From contig JAVBPR010000012.1 in assembly GCA_031549485.1 (NCBI GenBank), positions 90,586-154,585 of the forward strand: a stretch of 64,000 bases of DNA, written 5' to 3'. The position numbers and the translations under genes were made by a program. Each line of letters begins with the position of its first letter. Position 1 is the stretch's first letter. The notes under the pieces are model-generated. The model had not been told where the DNA came from and made no database searches. It saw only the letters and a program-made list of their open reading frames with translations. The stretch comes from JAVBPR01 sp031549485 (GTDB taxonomy: Bacteria; Bacillota; Clostridia; Oscillospirales; Feifaniaceae). Positions 51,667-60,200 of the stretch are shown one piece after another.

Positions 51667-52341
51667 ATGAAAAAGACACTTAAAATTTTATTGATACTTT
51701 TTATAATTGCCGCTTTGGCTGTTTGCGCTATTGTGGGAAGCTATTTTCTCGTCGGTATTTCGGGCGGAAAGAGCATTATAAAGGACGAAATCTCGCTTGA
51801 AAAGGCGGATGCTATCGTTATTCTGGGGGCTAAAGTTTATTCAAGCGGAAATCCGTCGCCCATGCTTCGCGACAGGCTTTTAAAGGGCTATGAGCTTTAT
51901 AAAAAAGGTGTTTCGGGCAAGATTTTGGTGTCCGGCGACCACGGAACAAGAGGATACAACGAGGTCTCGGCGATGCGGCAATACCTTGTCGAACTGGGCG
52001 TTCCCGAGGGAGATATTTTCATGGACCACGCGGGCTTTAATACATATGACAGCATTTACAGGGCGAGAGATGTTTTCCTTTGCAAGAAAATAGTTGTCGT
52101 CACACAGGAATTCCATCTGGTGCGGGCGCTTTATATCGCAAATGCTATCGGAGGTATTTCGGCGCAGGGCGTCGCGAGCGATCTTAGCGATTACGGGAGC
52201 ATAAGATATAATATTATCCGCGAATTCGGGAGCCGCCCGAAAGCCGTATTTTATACTTTATTCAAAATGAAACCGAAATATCTCGGAAAAGAAATTCCGA
52301 TATCGGGAAGCGGATATCAAACCGAAGACGGACTGAGTTAA
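51667..52341 (+). CDS. YdcF/SanA family membrane-associated protein (DUF218)
   Basis: A 224-residue protein with one N-terminal membrane segment (about residues 6-28) and an extracytoplasmic DUF218 domain. Family blocks are ADAIVILGAKVYSSGNPSP, ILVSGDHGTRGYNEVSAM and VTQEFHLVRALYIA. SanA of Escherichia coli affects envelope permeability to vancomycin; the biochemical role of the family is not settled. GGAAGAGGTGG precedes the ATG. It ends at a strong terminator. Confidence 0.9.
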   Translation: MKKTLKILLILFIIAALAVCAIVGSYFLVGISGGKSIIKDEISLEKADAIVILGAKVYSSGNPSPMLRDRLLKGYELYKKGVSGKILVSGDHGTRGYNEVSAMRQYLVELGVPEGDIFMDHAGFNTYDSIYRARDVFLCKKIVVVTQEFHLVRALYIANAIGGISAQGVASDLSDYGSIRYNIIREFGSRPKAVFYTLFKMKPKYLGKEIPISGSGYQTEDGLS

Positions 52342-52384
52342 AGCAATAAAACATCCCGCTTCTGCGGGATGTTTTATTGCTTTA
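52341..52384 (+). terminator. Intrinsic terminator
   Basis: AAGCAATAAAACATCCCGC pairs perfectly with GCGGGATGTTTTATTGCTT over a 4-base loop, then T-rich. Confidence 0.93.
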
Positions 52385-52597
52385 ATGCAAACGATTTATG
52401 ATTGAAAGCCTCTACCGAATTTATTTCAAAAAGTTTAAAATAAACCGCCTCGCTCAGTTGCTCGAAGGAAATAATCGAAAGGGAATAAAAAAGAAGGAGC
52501 AAACAAAAAGCGGCGGAAATTTTTTTTACAAATTTATACAATATCCGCCTCCGTTCCGGTCTATAAATATTTTGCACAAAAAACAAAGCTAAACCCG
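52385..52597. other. Intergenic stretch with no supported gene
   Basis: An A/T-rich stretch between the YdcF terminator and the nagB promoter. Open frames of 60-70 codons occur on both strands, but none has a ribosome site or family resemblance. No repeat or structured RNA was seen. Confidence 0.5.
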
Positions 52598-52627
52598 TTG
52601 AAATGATTGCTTTAAATATTATATAAT
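52598..52627 (+). promoter_or_regulatory. Promoter of nagB
   Basis: TTGAAA (52598-52603), 18 bases, TATAAT (52622-52627), 40 bases before the ATG. Confidence 0.75.
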
Positions 52628-52667
52628 GTTAAAATAACAATAATTACGCTTGAAAGGAAATAATGGT

Positions 52668-53429
52668 ATGCTTTTAAAGTCTTTTACCGCGGGCAACCTG
52701 CCTGTGGAAATTTATGAAAGCCGAAACGAAATGGGCGCAGCGGCGGCAAAATATGCGGCGGGCATTTTAAGAGAGGTAATAGCGAAAAAAGGAGGAGCAT
52801 CCGTTGTTTTTGCGGCAGCGCCTTCGCAGAACGAAGTTCTTGCGAATTTGCTGAATGAAGACCTCGATTTTTCGAAAATCACCGCTTTTCATATGGACGA
52901 GTATATCGGGCTTGATCCCGCTCATCCGGCAGGATTCGGCAACTTCCTCGAAGCCGCGGTTTGGAGCAAAAAACCTTTTAAAGCAGTCAATAAAATAAAC
53001 GGACAAAACGATCCCGAAGCCGAGTGCGAGAGATATTCAAAGCTCCTTTCGGAAAATCCGCCAGATTTTGTGTTTCTCGGTGTCGGCGAAAACGGACATT
53101 TGGCGTTTAACGATCCTCCCGTCGCAGATTTTAACGATCCGAAAAAGGTGAAAGCGGTTGAACTCGATTTAGTCTGCCGCAATCAGCAGGTAAACGACGG
53201 CTGTTTTGCAACGCTCGACCAGGTCCCGAAAATCGCGCTCACCCTCACAATGTCGATGCTTATGAGCATACCATACACATCGGTTACGGTCCCCGCGCCG
53301 ACCAAACGCGCGGCGATAAAAGCAATGATTGAAAACGAAATTTCCACAGCTTGCCCGGCAAGTATTTTAAGAAAAGCCACAGGCGCGAAACTGTTTTGTG
53401 ATAAAGACAGCGGCGCGGATTTTATATAA
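52668..53429 (+). CDS. nagB: Glucosamine-6-phosphate deaminase family protein
   Basis: Converts glucosamine 6-phosphate to fructose 6-phosphate and ammonia. It has 253 residues. Motifs are FHMDEYIGLDPAHPAGFGNFL and the phosphate/active-site FLGVGENGHLAFNDPP, with VTVPAPTKRAAIKAMIENEI near the end. ATG 52668 was chosen: GAAAGGAAAT lies just upstream, and the in-frame TTG at 52650 precedes that site. No nagA or transporter gene is adjacent. Relatives of this fold with other sugar-phosphate substrates exist, so the name is probable rather than certain. Confidence 0.87.
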   Translation: MLLKSFTAGNLPVEIYESRNEMGAAAAKYAAGILREVIAKKGGASVVFAAAPSQNEVLANLLNEDLDFSKITAFHMDEYIGLDPAHPAGFGNFLEAAVWSKKPFKAVNKINGQNDPEAECERYSKLLSENPPDFVFLGVGENGHLAFNDPPVADFNDPKKVKAVELDLVCRNQQVNDGCFATLDQVPKIALTLTMSMLMSIPYTSVTVPAPTKRAAIKAMIENEISTACPASILRKATGAKLFCDKDSGADFI

Positions 53430-53448
53430 ACGGGTAGGAGAAGAAGTG

Positions 53449-54261
53449 ATGAAAAAAGCTGTTGCTGTTGTACTTGTGGTATTGGCTTTTGTTTTAACAA
53501 GCTGCAGTTCACCACAAATGACAAAAAGAGATTTTTATGAAACAGCGCTGTCGCCTTTTTATGGAGAATGGACAACAAGTGCCGGCAAAAAACTTAATAT
53601 CCAAAAAGACAGTCTTTCTTTCGATGGTGAGAAAGTAGAATTATTTTCAATAGATATTTTAAATAAAGAAGCGTTTGAGAAAAGATTTGGATATATTTCG
53701 GATGAGTTATCTTTATTTAGTAGCAATGAAAAAATTTGTGTTACAATTTTAAAGGGCGAAAATTTCTACTTGTCTCTTGCGGTAAATAAAGATGGTAAAA
53801 TAGTGGTAATATCGTTTGATAAAAATATAACAGAAGTTTTTGAAGCAACATCTGAAAAAATAAACCCAATTAAAGCCGATTTTATAGAAGCCAGTTTAAA
53901 GGGATTCCAAGGAAGTAGTAGACTTAAACAAGAATCCGATTTAACTGATGAAAAATTCAAATGGGATATTGATAAAATTAAAATTGTCGGAAGCAATATT
54001 GAAATTGAAGGAATAAGCTTATCCCCTGAAACAGTTAAAGTATTAAACTATGAAGAAGTAAAAGCAACTTTCAATGAGAAGGCGCTATCGGCATTGTGTG
54101 ACGAAAATGGAAGCATAGAATATATACGTTACGAAAATTATATAAGCCTGGAAAATAAAAAAAGTATGGATATATATCTAGTGATAGATTCAAAAGGAAA
54201 ACTTTATTTTTTAAGTTTTGATTACACAAAATCCGCGTCTGGATGGTATTTAGTAAAATAA
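53449..54261 (+). CDS. Predicted lipoprotein of unknown function
   Basis: A 270-residue secreted lipoprotein. The signal peptide MKKAVAVVLVVLAFVLTSC ends in a lipobox (LTSC). The mature part is rich in Lys, Ile, Ser and Glu and shows two similar stretches of about 110 residues, each with a beta-strand-like pattern (FDGEKVELFSIDILNKEAF... and ISLSPETVKVLNYEEVKATF), which may be two copies of one domain. I do not recognise it. The coding sequence is markedly more A/T-rich than its neighbours, as if acquired or weakly constrained. GGAGAAG precedes the ATG at 53449. Confidence 0.72.
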   Translation: MKKAVAVVLVVLAFVLTSCSSPQMTKRDFYETALSPFYGEWTTSAGKKLNIQKDSLSFDGEKVELFSIDILNKEAFEKRFGYISDELSLFSSNEKICVTILKGENFYLSLAVNKDGKIVVISFDKNITEVFEATSEKINPIKADFIEASLKGFQGSSRLKQESDLTDEKFKWDIDKIKIVGSNIEIEGISLSPETVKVLNYEEVKATFNEKALSALCDENGSIEYIRYENYISLENKKSMDIYLVIDSKGKLYFLSFDYTKSASGWYLVK

Positions 54262-54277
54262 TTTAAGCGAGGAATTT

Positions 54278-55351
54278 ATGAAAAAAGTTAAAGTTTTAAT
54301 TTTAGGCGCGGCGTTTTCGGCCGACCTTCATGCGGACGGATACGCCCGTATCCGCGACAAATGCGAAATCGTCGGCATCGCCGATAAAGATCCCGAAAGA
54401 ATTAAAAGCCTTGCCGACAGATACGGCTTTACAGGCTACAAAACATACGACGATTTCAAAACCGCTATCGAAGATTGCGACTGCGACCTTGTCGATGTTT
54501 GCTTACCTAACTTCCTGCATTATGAGCCGACCATGCTGGCGATAAAAAAAGGCAGAGACATTATAAGCGAAAAACCGCTCGCCACAAAAATCGAACATGC
54601 GGAAGAGATGATAAAAGCCGCGAAAGACGCTGGCGTACATATTTATTACGCGGAAGACTGGATGTTCGCCCCGGCGGTTACAAAAGCGCTTGAACTCATC
54701 AAAGAGGGCGCTATTGGCGATGTCAAATATATGCGTCTTCGCGAAGCGCATTGCGGCTCACACAGCCCGTTTGCACAGAAAATTGAATACTGCGGCGGAG
54801 GCTCGATGATTCATCTCGGAATTCACCCGATTTGCTTCGCGCTCGGTTATAAAAACAATGAATGGACCGAGGTTGTCGCGATGACCAGCGGCGGCGGAGA
54901 GAAAAACCTTATCCATAAAGGCATGGAGGGCGAAGATTGGGCCGCGGCGATTGTTAAATTCAAAGACGGAACCCACGCGCTTCTCGAGGGAAACTATGTT
55001 ACAAGCGGCGGAATGGAAGACGTTTTGAATTTCTACGGCGACACAGGCTGCCTGCATATCGACCTTACCTTCAGCAGTTCGCTAAACGGCTTTTCGCAGA
55101 AAGGTTTTTCATATACCGTTGAAAAAGCGGAAATTCAGACAGGCTGGTCAAGACCGGCGGTCGATGAGAAATATAATGTCGGCTATGCGGCCGAAATCGC
55201 AACTTTTGTTGATTGCTGCGCAAGGGGAGTTGATTCCTTTGTCGGCACAAGAGGAATGGACGGCCTTGAGGGGCTCCGCGTTATAAACGCAATATACAAA
55301 TCAGCGCGCGAGGGAATCGCGGTAAAAAATCCGAATATGGGGGAAAAGTAA
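54278..55351 (+). CDS. Gfo/Idh/MocA family oxidoreductase
   Basis: A 357-residue NAD(P)-dependent sugar or inositol-type dehydrogenase. The Rossmann domain (1-125) has VLILGAAFSADLHADGYARI and SEKPLATKIEHAEEMIKAA, including the conserved EKP; the C-terminal domain has YYAEDWMFAPAV, GGGSMIHLGIHPIC with the catalytic His, and LEGNYV. The first Gly-rich turn reads GAAFSA rather than GxGxxG. It ends exactly one base before the flavoenzyme gene starts, so the two are co-translated and may share a pathway. Confidence 0.88.
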   Translation: MKKVKVLILGAAFSADLHADGYARIRDKCEIVGIADKDPERIKSLADRYGFTGYKTYDDFKTAIEDCDCDLVDVCLPNFLHYEPTMLAIKKGRDIISEKPLATKIEHAEEMIKAAKDAGVHIYYAEDWMFAPAVTKALELIKEGAIGDVKYMRLREAHCGSHSPFAQKIEYCGGGSMIHLGIHPICFALGYKNNEWTEVVAMTSGGGEKNLIHKGMEGEDWAAAIVKFKDGTHALLEGNYVTSGGMEDVLNFYGDTGCLHIDLTFSSSLNGFSQKGFSYTVEKAEIQTGWSRPAVDEKYNVGYAAEIATFVDCCARGVDSFVGTRGMDGLEGLRVINAIYKSAREGIAVKNPNMGEK

Positions 55352-57979
55352 ATGAGCAAAGAAATGATTTTGCCGGTAGAAGTTGCCGGGATAAAATTTA
55401 AAAATCCGTTTTATGTCGCGTCGGGACCGACCACAAAATCGATGCAGCAGCTTCGCGCTATTGAAAAAGCCGGCTGGGCAGGAGCTTCGATAAAGCTCAC
55501 AATTGATCCGTACCCGTATGTTAACAGAAAACCGCGCTATGCGATGTTCAAAGACCGTGACGCGCTTTGCTTCACCACCGAAAAAAGGCTTGCCACCGAT
55601 GAGGGGCTCAAGCTTATGGACGACGCCAAAAAAGAGCTCAAAGAGCTTATTTTGATGGCGAACATCACCTATTCGGGTGATGAGGGGACAAAAGGCTGGG
55701 TGGACCTTGCAAAAAGATTTGAAGATGTCGGCTCGGATATTATCGAGCTTAATATGTGCTGCCCGAATATGAGCTTCAACCTTGAGCTCACAAAGGGAAG
55801 CGAAGGCGCTTCGGCAAAGCATACCGGCGCATCGCTCGGCCAGCACGGAGACGCGGTTGCCGAAATTCTCCAGGAAATTAAAAAAGTCGTTAAAATCCCG
55901 GTTTTCGTAAAACTTACTCCGGAGGGCGGAAAAATCGCACAGGTCGCGAAAACGCTTCTCGCCGCGGGCGCAGACGCTGTGGGCGGAACTTCAAACCGTA
56001 TGGCGATACCGCCTATAAATCTCGAAGATCCGTCAAAATCTCCGTTCCACCTTATGGAAGAAATTTCGATGGCTTGCCATTGCGGCCATTACATAAAACC
56101 GCTTGCGCTTCGCGATACTTACGAGATGAGAAATGTCGCGGGGCCGGATCTACGAATCATGCAGGCCGGCGGCGTTGTCGGCTGGCAGGACGCCGTTGAA
56201 ATGGTTATGTGCGGCGCAGACCTCCTCGGTGTTTCGTCCGAAACCCTTATTTCGGGATTCGATTATATCGGCGACGTTATCACCGGTGTGCGCAACTATC
56301 TTGATACGCACGGCTACAAACAGCTTTCGGATATCCGCGATGCTGTTGTTCCGCACGTCCGCACCGCGGCCGACGTCACAATTTACGACGGCTATGCAAA
56401 TATCGAAAACAACCAGCTCGCCGCTCCGTGTAAGGACACCTGCCCGGCGCATGTTCCGGCGCAAACTTACGTTAGAAAAATCGCGAAACGCGATTTTAAA
56501 GGCGCATACGACAGCATAATGACCGCCGGACCGATGCAGAACCTTTGCGGCGTTATCTGCGACCACCGCTGTGAAGAAGCCTGCACAAGAGGGGTTATCG
56601 GAGAAGCGATCAGAATCCGCGACCTCAAGAGATTCGCGCTTGATTACGCTAACAAACACGGCTTTGCTACTCCGCTTTCTCCGAAAGAGAAAAACGGAAA
56701 AAAAGTTGCCGTTATCGGTTGCGGTCCTGCGGGCATCTCGGGCGCTTTCCAACTTGCTATGCAAGGCTATGAAGTTACACTATTTGAAAAAGAGGCAAAA
56801 TCGGGCGGCATGATGCGTTATGCCATTCCGGATTTCCGCCTTGATAAATCGATAATTGATAACGAAGTAAAGGTCATCACCGACCTCGGCGTTAAAATCG
56901 AATACGGCAAAGCTCTCGGCAAAGATTTTTCTGTCGAAGACCTCAAAAAGAGCTTTGACGCCGTGCTTCTCGCAATCGGCGCGGGCGCGGGCAAACCGCT
57001 TGGAATCCCGGGTGAAAACAGCGAGGGCGTATTTGCTGCCGTTGATTATCTTAAAGATGTTTACGAAGGCAAGATAAAAACAGAGGGCAAAAACGTCGTC
57101 GTAATCGGCGGCGGATTTACCGCGGTCGACTCGGCGAGAACCGCAAAACGCCTTGGCGCCGAGAATGTCTATATCGCATACAGAAGAACAAAAGACGAAA
57201 TGCCGGCAACCCGCGAAGAGGTCGACGAGGCAGAGGCAGAAGGCATCAAAATCATGTACCTCGTTTCGCCGGTCGAAATCGGAGCCGAGGGCGGCAAAGT
57301 TAAAAACATCACCCTTTGCAATCAGGTTCTTGACAGCGTAGACGCTTCGGGCAGAAGACGCCCGGCGGCTGTAGACGGCGCGAAATTCACAATCGCCGCC
57401 GATACCGTTATCGCCGCCGCCGGCCAGGAAATCGACAGCGCTTCGTATAAAACCGAAAAAGGCTGGATAAATGTAAAAGATAATTGCGAGGCGGGAGCGG
57501 GTGTGTTCGCCGCCGGTGACGCCGTCGAAGTTAAAAGCGTTATCGCCGCCGCCGCTATGGGTAAAACCGCGGCTCACGGCATAGACGAATTCCTTTCGGG
57601 CAAAAAGAGCGAGATTAAAAAGCCGGAAAAACTTCAGGTCGTCGACAAAATTGCGGTTATCGAGAGAAACGGATTTTTCGTTGACGAAAAACCGATTTCG
57701 CTTGAGACAAAGAGCGGCGCGGAGCGCGTAAAGAGCTTCGACACCTACACAAGAATTTTCACCGAAGAAGAAGCGGTCAAAGAGGCTTCGAGATGCTTTG
57801 CCTGCGGATGCGGCGAGGGTTGCTCGCTTTGCAAGAGCATCTGCTCCGAGTTTGCTATTTACAACGTCGGCAACGACGCCGTTCAGATCAAGGAAGACGA
57901 GTGTGTCGCTTGCGGAATGTGCTACAATCGTTGCCCGAACGGCAATATCAAGATGATAAACAGAGGCGTAAAAGTCTAA
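55352..57979 (+). CDS. Fused PreA/PreT-like dihydropyrimidine dehydrogenase-type flavoenzyme, permuted domain order
   Basis: An 875-residue multidomain flavoprotein. Residues 1-330 are an FMN TIM barrel like PreA or dihydroorotate dehydrogenase (VAGIKFKNPFYVASGPTT, DIIELNMCCPNM). About 350-440 is the iron-sulfur helical domain of GltD/PreT (CKDTCPAHVP, CGVICDHRCEEACTRG). About 449-770 is the FAD/NAD(P) disulfide-reductase domain (VIGCGPAGISGAF, VVIGGGFTAVDSA). The end (about 800-875) holds ferredoxin cysteines (CSLCKSIC, CVACGMCYNRCP). In eukaryotic dihydropyrimidine dehydrogenase the barrel comes after the FAD part. By eye the active-site Cys of that enzyme aligns with Leu in GASLGQH, so the substrate is open. 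Confidence 0.87.
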   Translation: MSKEMILPVEVAGIKFKNPFYVASGPTTKSMQQLRAIEKAGWAGASIKLTIDPYPYVNRKPRYAMFKDRDALCFTTEKRLATDEGLKLMDDAKKELKELILMANITYSGDEGTKGWVDLAKRFEDVGSDIIELNMCCPNMSFNLELTKGSEGASAKHTGASLGQHGDAVAEILQEIKKVVKIPVFVKLTPEGGKIAQVAKTLLAAGADAVGGTSNRMAIPPINLEDPSKSPFHLMEEISMACHCGHYIKPLALRDTYEMRNVAGPDLRIMQAGGVVGWQDAVEMVMCGADLLGVSSETLISGFDYIGDVITGVRNYLDTHGYKQLSDIRDAVVPHVRTAADVTIYDGYANIENNQLAAPCKDTCPAHVPAQTYVRKIAKRDFKGAYDSIMTAGPMQNLCGVICDHRCEEACTRGVIGEAIRIRDLKRFALDYANKHGFATPLSPKEKNGKKVAVIGCGPAGISGAFQLAMQGYEVTLFEKEAKSGGMMRYAIPDFRLDKSIIDNEVKVITDLGVKIEYGKALGKDFSVEDLKKSFDAVLLAIGAGAGKPLGIPGENSEGVFAAVDYLKDVYEGKIKTEGKNVVVIGGGFTAVDSARTAKRLGAENVYIAYRRTKDEMPATREEVDEAEAEGIKIMYLVSPVEIGAEGGKVKNITLCNQVLDSVDASGRRRPAAVDGAKFTIAADTVIAAAGQEIDSASYKTEKGWINVKDNCEAGAGVFAAGDAVEVKSVIAAAAMGKTAAHGIDEFLSGKKSEIKKPEKLQVVDKIAVIERNGFFVDEKPISLETKSGAERVKSFDTYTRIFTEEEAVKEASRCFACGCGEGCSLCKSICSEFAIYNVGNDAVQIKEDECVACGMCYNRCPNGNIKMINRGVKV

Positions 57980-58006
57980 TTGATCGATTAAATCCAACAC
58001 ATTCAA

Positions 58007-58043
58007 GCAATCCTGCGGCCAAGGCGCCGCAGGGTTGCTTTTT
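58007..58043 (+). terminator. Intrinsic terminator of the flavoenzyme operon
   Basis: GCAATCCTGCGGC pairs with GCCGCAGGGTTGC (one G-T) over 6 bases, then five T. Confidence 0.9.
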
Positions 58044-58061
58044 AAAGAAAAAGAGAGCTTC

Positions 58062-59393
58062 ATGAAATTTACTAACGGTTATAAAAACAAGCGGTTTCCG
58101 TTAAAACAAAATAAAAAATCGAGAAAGATTTTTCTTCTTGAGGGGATGGCGGGAGCGACGATTTCCGCCCTGCTTTCGAGCGTTTTTTTGGCGAAATTTT
58201 TGGATTTTCTCGGAATTTCGAACAGCGTCGCGGCAATCATCCTGCAAATTCCGCTTTTTGTCGCGCCCGTTCAGCTGCTTTCACCGCTTTTTTTCGAAAG
58301 ATTTACAAAAAAATTGCCGTATATGCGCTTTTGTATTTTAACAATGCGCGCGATGCTGATTTTCTCGTCGTTTATGGCGATGGCGGTCACCGCCCCGGCT
58401 CTGCGCGCGGCGATAATGGGCGTTGTGTTTATAGGCGGATACCTGATAAGCAACTTTGCCGATCCCGCCTGGGTTGATTATCAGGCGTCAATAGTTCCCG
58501 AAAAGCTGCGAATCAGCTTTATGGGAATAAGAAACCCGATGATGCTTTTTACCGGCGCGCTTTCGAGCCTCGTAATGAGCTTTGTCCTCGACCATTTTAT
58601 TAATTCGGGCAGGCAAAAAGAGGGATTCATCGTTGTTTTTGTTTCGGCGGCGTTCTTTTGGCTTATTGACCTGTTTGTCGTATGCAAACTTCGCGAGCCG
58701 GTAATCAGACGCGAGAAAAAGAAGATAAATTTAAAAGATGTCATAACAAAACCGCTAAAAAACAAAAGATTCCGCGAAGTTATCGCCTTTGGCGGAATCT
58801 ATCAGTTTTCGCTTCAGTTTGCAAACGCTTTTTTCTCGATTTATCTTGTGAGCGTCCTTAAGGTGCCGCTTGCGGTGGCGACAGGGCTCGGCGTTCTCTC
58901 TAATCTTGTCAGGATTATCGCGGGATTTTGGTGGGGACGCGCTTCGAAAAGAAAAAGCCCGATAAAAATTATCATAATGAGCCTGATAGTTCTCTCGGCA
59001 ACCTATTCGCTTTGGTTTTTCGCGACCGGACCGGTCGTTTTTATGTACGCTGTGCTTATTTTAGTAAATATCACGGCGGCAATCGGGCTGACCGGGCTTA
59101 CTGCCGGAATGTTTGCCGTAAACACTTTTTGCGCGCCGAAAGAGGGGCGAACGCTTTATTTCGCGTTTAATAGCTGCTTTGGAAATCTTGTCGGATTTAT
59201 TGCTTCGCTTGTCGGTGCTACGGTGAACAGGGCAATCGGGGAGTATGAGTTTCTTCTTTTCGGAATGCGCTTTCACAGCGTGCAGATACTCTTTTTAATC
59301 GAAGGATTTATGATGCTTGTAACCGCATTTTATGCGGCTAAAGTCTTTAGAAACGGAAAGCACTGTCCGGAACTGAGGGGTGAGGAAAAATAG
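58062..59393 (+). CDS. MFS-type transporter
   Basis: A 443-residue protein with about 12 hydrophobic helices, a cytoplasmic Lys/Arg-rich N terminus and a central cytoplasmic loop (about 215-240). It looks like an MFS permease of a subgroup common in Clostridia; no substrate can be read from it. The start is ATG 58062 behind AAGAGAGC; the in-frame TTG at 58035 lies inside the terminator. Its stop codon overlaps the frame of the next gene. Confidence 0.83.
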   Translation: MKFTNGYKNKRFPLKQNKKSRKIFLLEGMAGATISALLSSVFLAKFLDFLGISNSVAAIILQIPLFVAPVQLLSPLFFERFTKKLPYMRFCILTMRAMLIFSSFMAMAVTAPALRAAIMGVVFIGGYLISNFADPAWVDYQASIVPEKLRISFMGIRNPMMLFTGALSSLVMSFVLDHFINSGRQKEGFIVVFVSAAFFWLIDLFVVCKLREPVIRREKKKINLKDVITKPLKNKRFREVIAFGGIYQFSLQFANAFFSIYLVSVLKVPLAVATGLGVLSNLVRIIAGFWWGRASKRKSPIKIIIMSLIVLSATYSLWFFATGPVVFMYAVLILVNITAAIGLTGLTAGMFAVNTFCAPKEGRTLYFAFNSCFGNLVGFIASLVGATVNRAIGEYEFLLFGMRFHSVQILFLIEGFMMLVTAFYAAKVFRNGKHCPELRGEEK

Positions 59394-59458
59394 CGGAAGT
59401 TATAATTTTAATCCTCGCCGCGGCGGTTTTTTGGATTTTCGGCAAAGGCGTCGGCAAA

Positions 59459-59956
59459 ATGCCGCTCAAAAATCTTATTGCCATCGCGCTTGTTTCGGCA
59501 GTCGGCGGGCTCGGAACCTTTTTGCTTAAAGGCGTTCCGAGTGTGCAGACAAGCAGTTTTGCGGTAATAATATGCGGCTCGCTTTTCGGGCCGGCTGCTG
59601 GCGCTGCATCGGGAATAGTCACTGCGGCTTTGTCGGGACTGCTTAACGGGATAGGACCGTGGACTCCTTGGCAGCTTATCGCGTGGGAGCTCATGGGAGT
59701 GGGCGCCGCGTATTTAAAAGGCAAAAAAACCTATATAGTGATTATTTACGGCGCTCTTTCGGGCTACCTGTTCGGCGTTTTTATGAATATTTGGTTTCTT
59801 GCTTACAGCGGTTTCACGCTTGGGAAATTCTTGGCGGCATGCGTTGCAAGCGCGAAATTCGACCTTGCGCATGCGGCGACAAATGCGGCGCTTCTTTTCC
59901 TTCTGCCGCCGCGAAGATTTGAAAACATTTTAAACAGTTTTAATAAAGAAAAATAA
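59459..59956 (+). CDS. ECF transporter S component
   Basis: A vitamin-type ECF substrate-binding membrane protein of at least 165 residues and five to six helices. Family blocks are IICGSLFGPAAGAASGIVTAALSG and GPWTPWQLIAWELMGVGAAYLKG, as in S components annotated for cobalamin or cobalt-type substrates; substrate unassigned. The annotated ATG (59459) has no ribosome site. The same frame stays open upstream to 59384 and encodes a further hydrophobic helix (EVIILILAAAVFWIFG) behind GGGGTGAGG, but with no ATG, GTG or TTG, so the true start may be the ATA at 59390 or another rare codon. Confidence 0.82.
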   Translation: MPLKNLIAIALVSAVGGLGTFLLKGVPSVQTSSFAVIICGSLFGPAAGAASGIVTAALSGLLNGIGPWTPWQLIAWELMGVGAAYLKGKKTYIVIIYGALSGYLFGVFMNIWFLAYSGFTLGKFLAACVASAKFDLAHAATNAALLFLLPPRRFENILNSFNKEK

Positions 59957-59991
59957 AGGAAGAACCTGCCTAGGCAAGTTCTTCCTTTTAT
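59956..59991 (+). terminator. Intrinsic terminator
   Basis: AAGGAAGAACCTGCC pairs with GGCAAGTTCTTCCTT (one mismatch), followed by T. Confidence 0.9.
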
Positions 59992-60200
59992 ATAAAGATT
60001 TTCGCACGCACGGCGCGCCGATAATGCGGCAATCAATACAGTATATTCAAAATAAATATATTTGCCAGTTGTAATTTTTGCGAGTTGATTATATTATAAA
60101 ATAAGGAAACTATACGAAAGCGGAACGTTTTAATGCCTTGATTTTGATATACAGCGGCCGATCGATGAAATATATAAGTTTCACGGTACAAGGTAATTAA
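59992..60200. other. Intergenic stretch before the repeat cluster
   Basis: A/T-rich, with no gene on the plus strand. On the minus strand a frame of 101 codons (60033-60338) runs from the first repeat through this stretch, but I see no ribosome site or family for it. Confidence 0.4.

Noticed and set aside
52374..52592. Small open frames of 60-70 codons on both strands between the YdcF gene and nagB
   Set aside because: No ribosome site and no family resemblance; one overlaps the terminator.
56780..58063. Long minus-strand open frame (427 codons) opposite the flavoenzyme gene
   Set aside because: The plus strand has unmistakable FAD, NAD(P) and ferredoxin motifs; the minus frame shows no family or ribosome site and arises from codon bias. 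The same applies to 29687-30910 opposite ileS and 11986-13140 opposite the aldolase.
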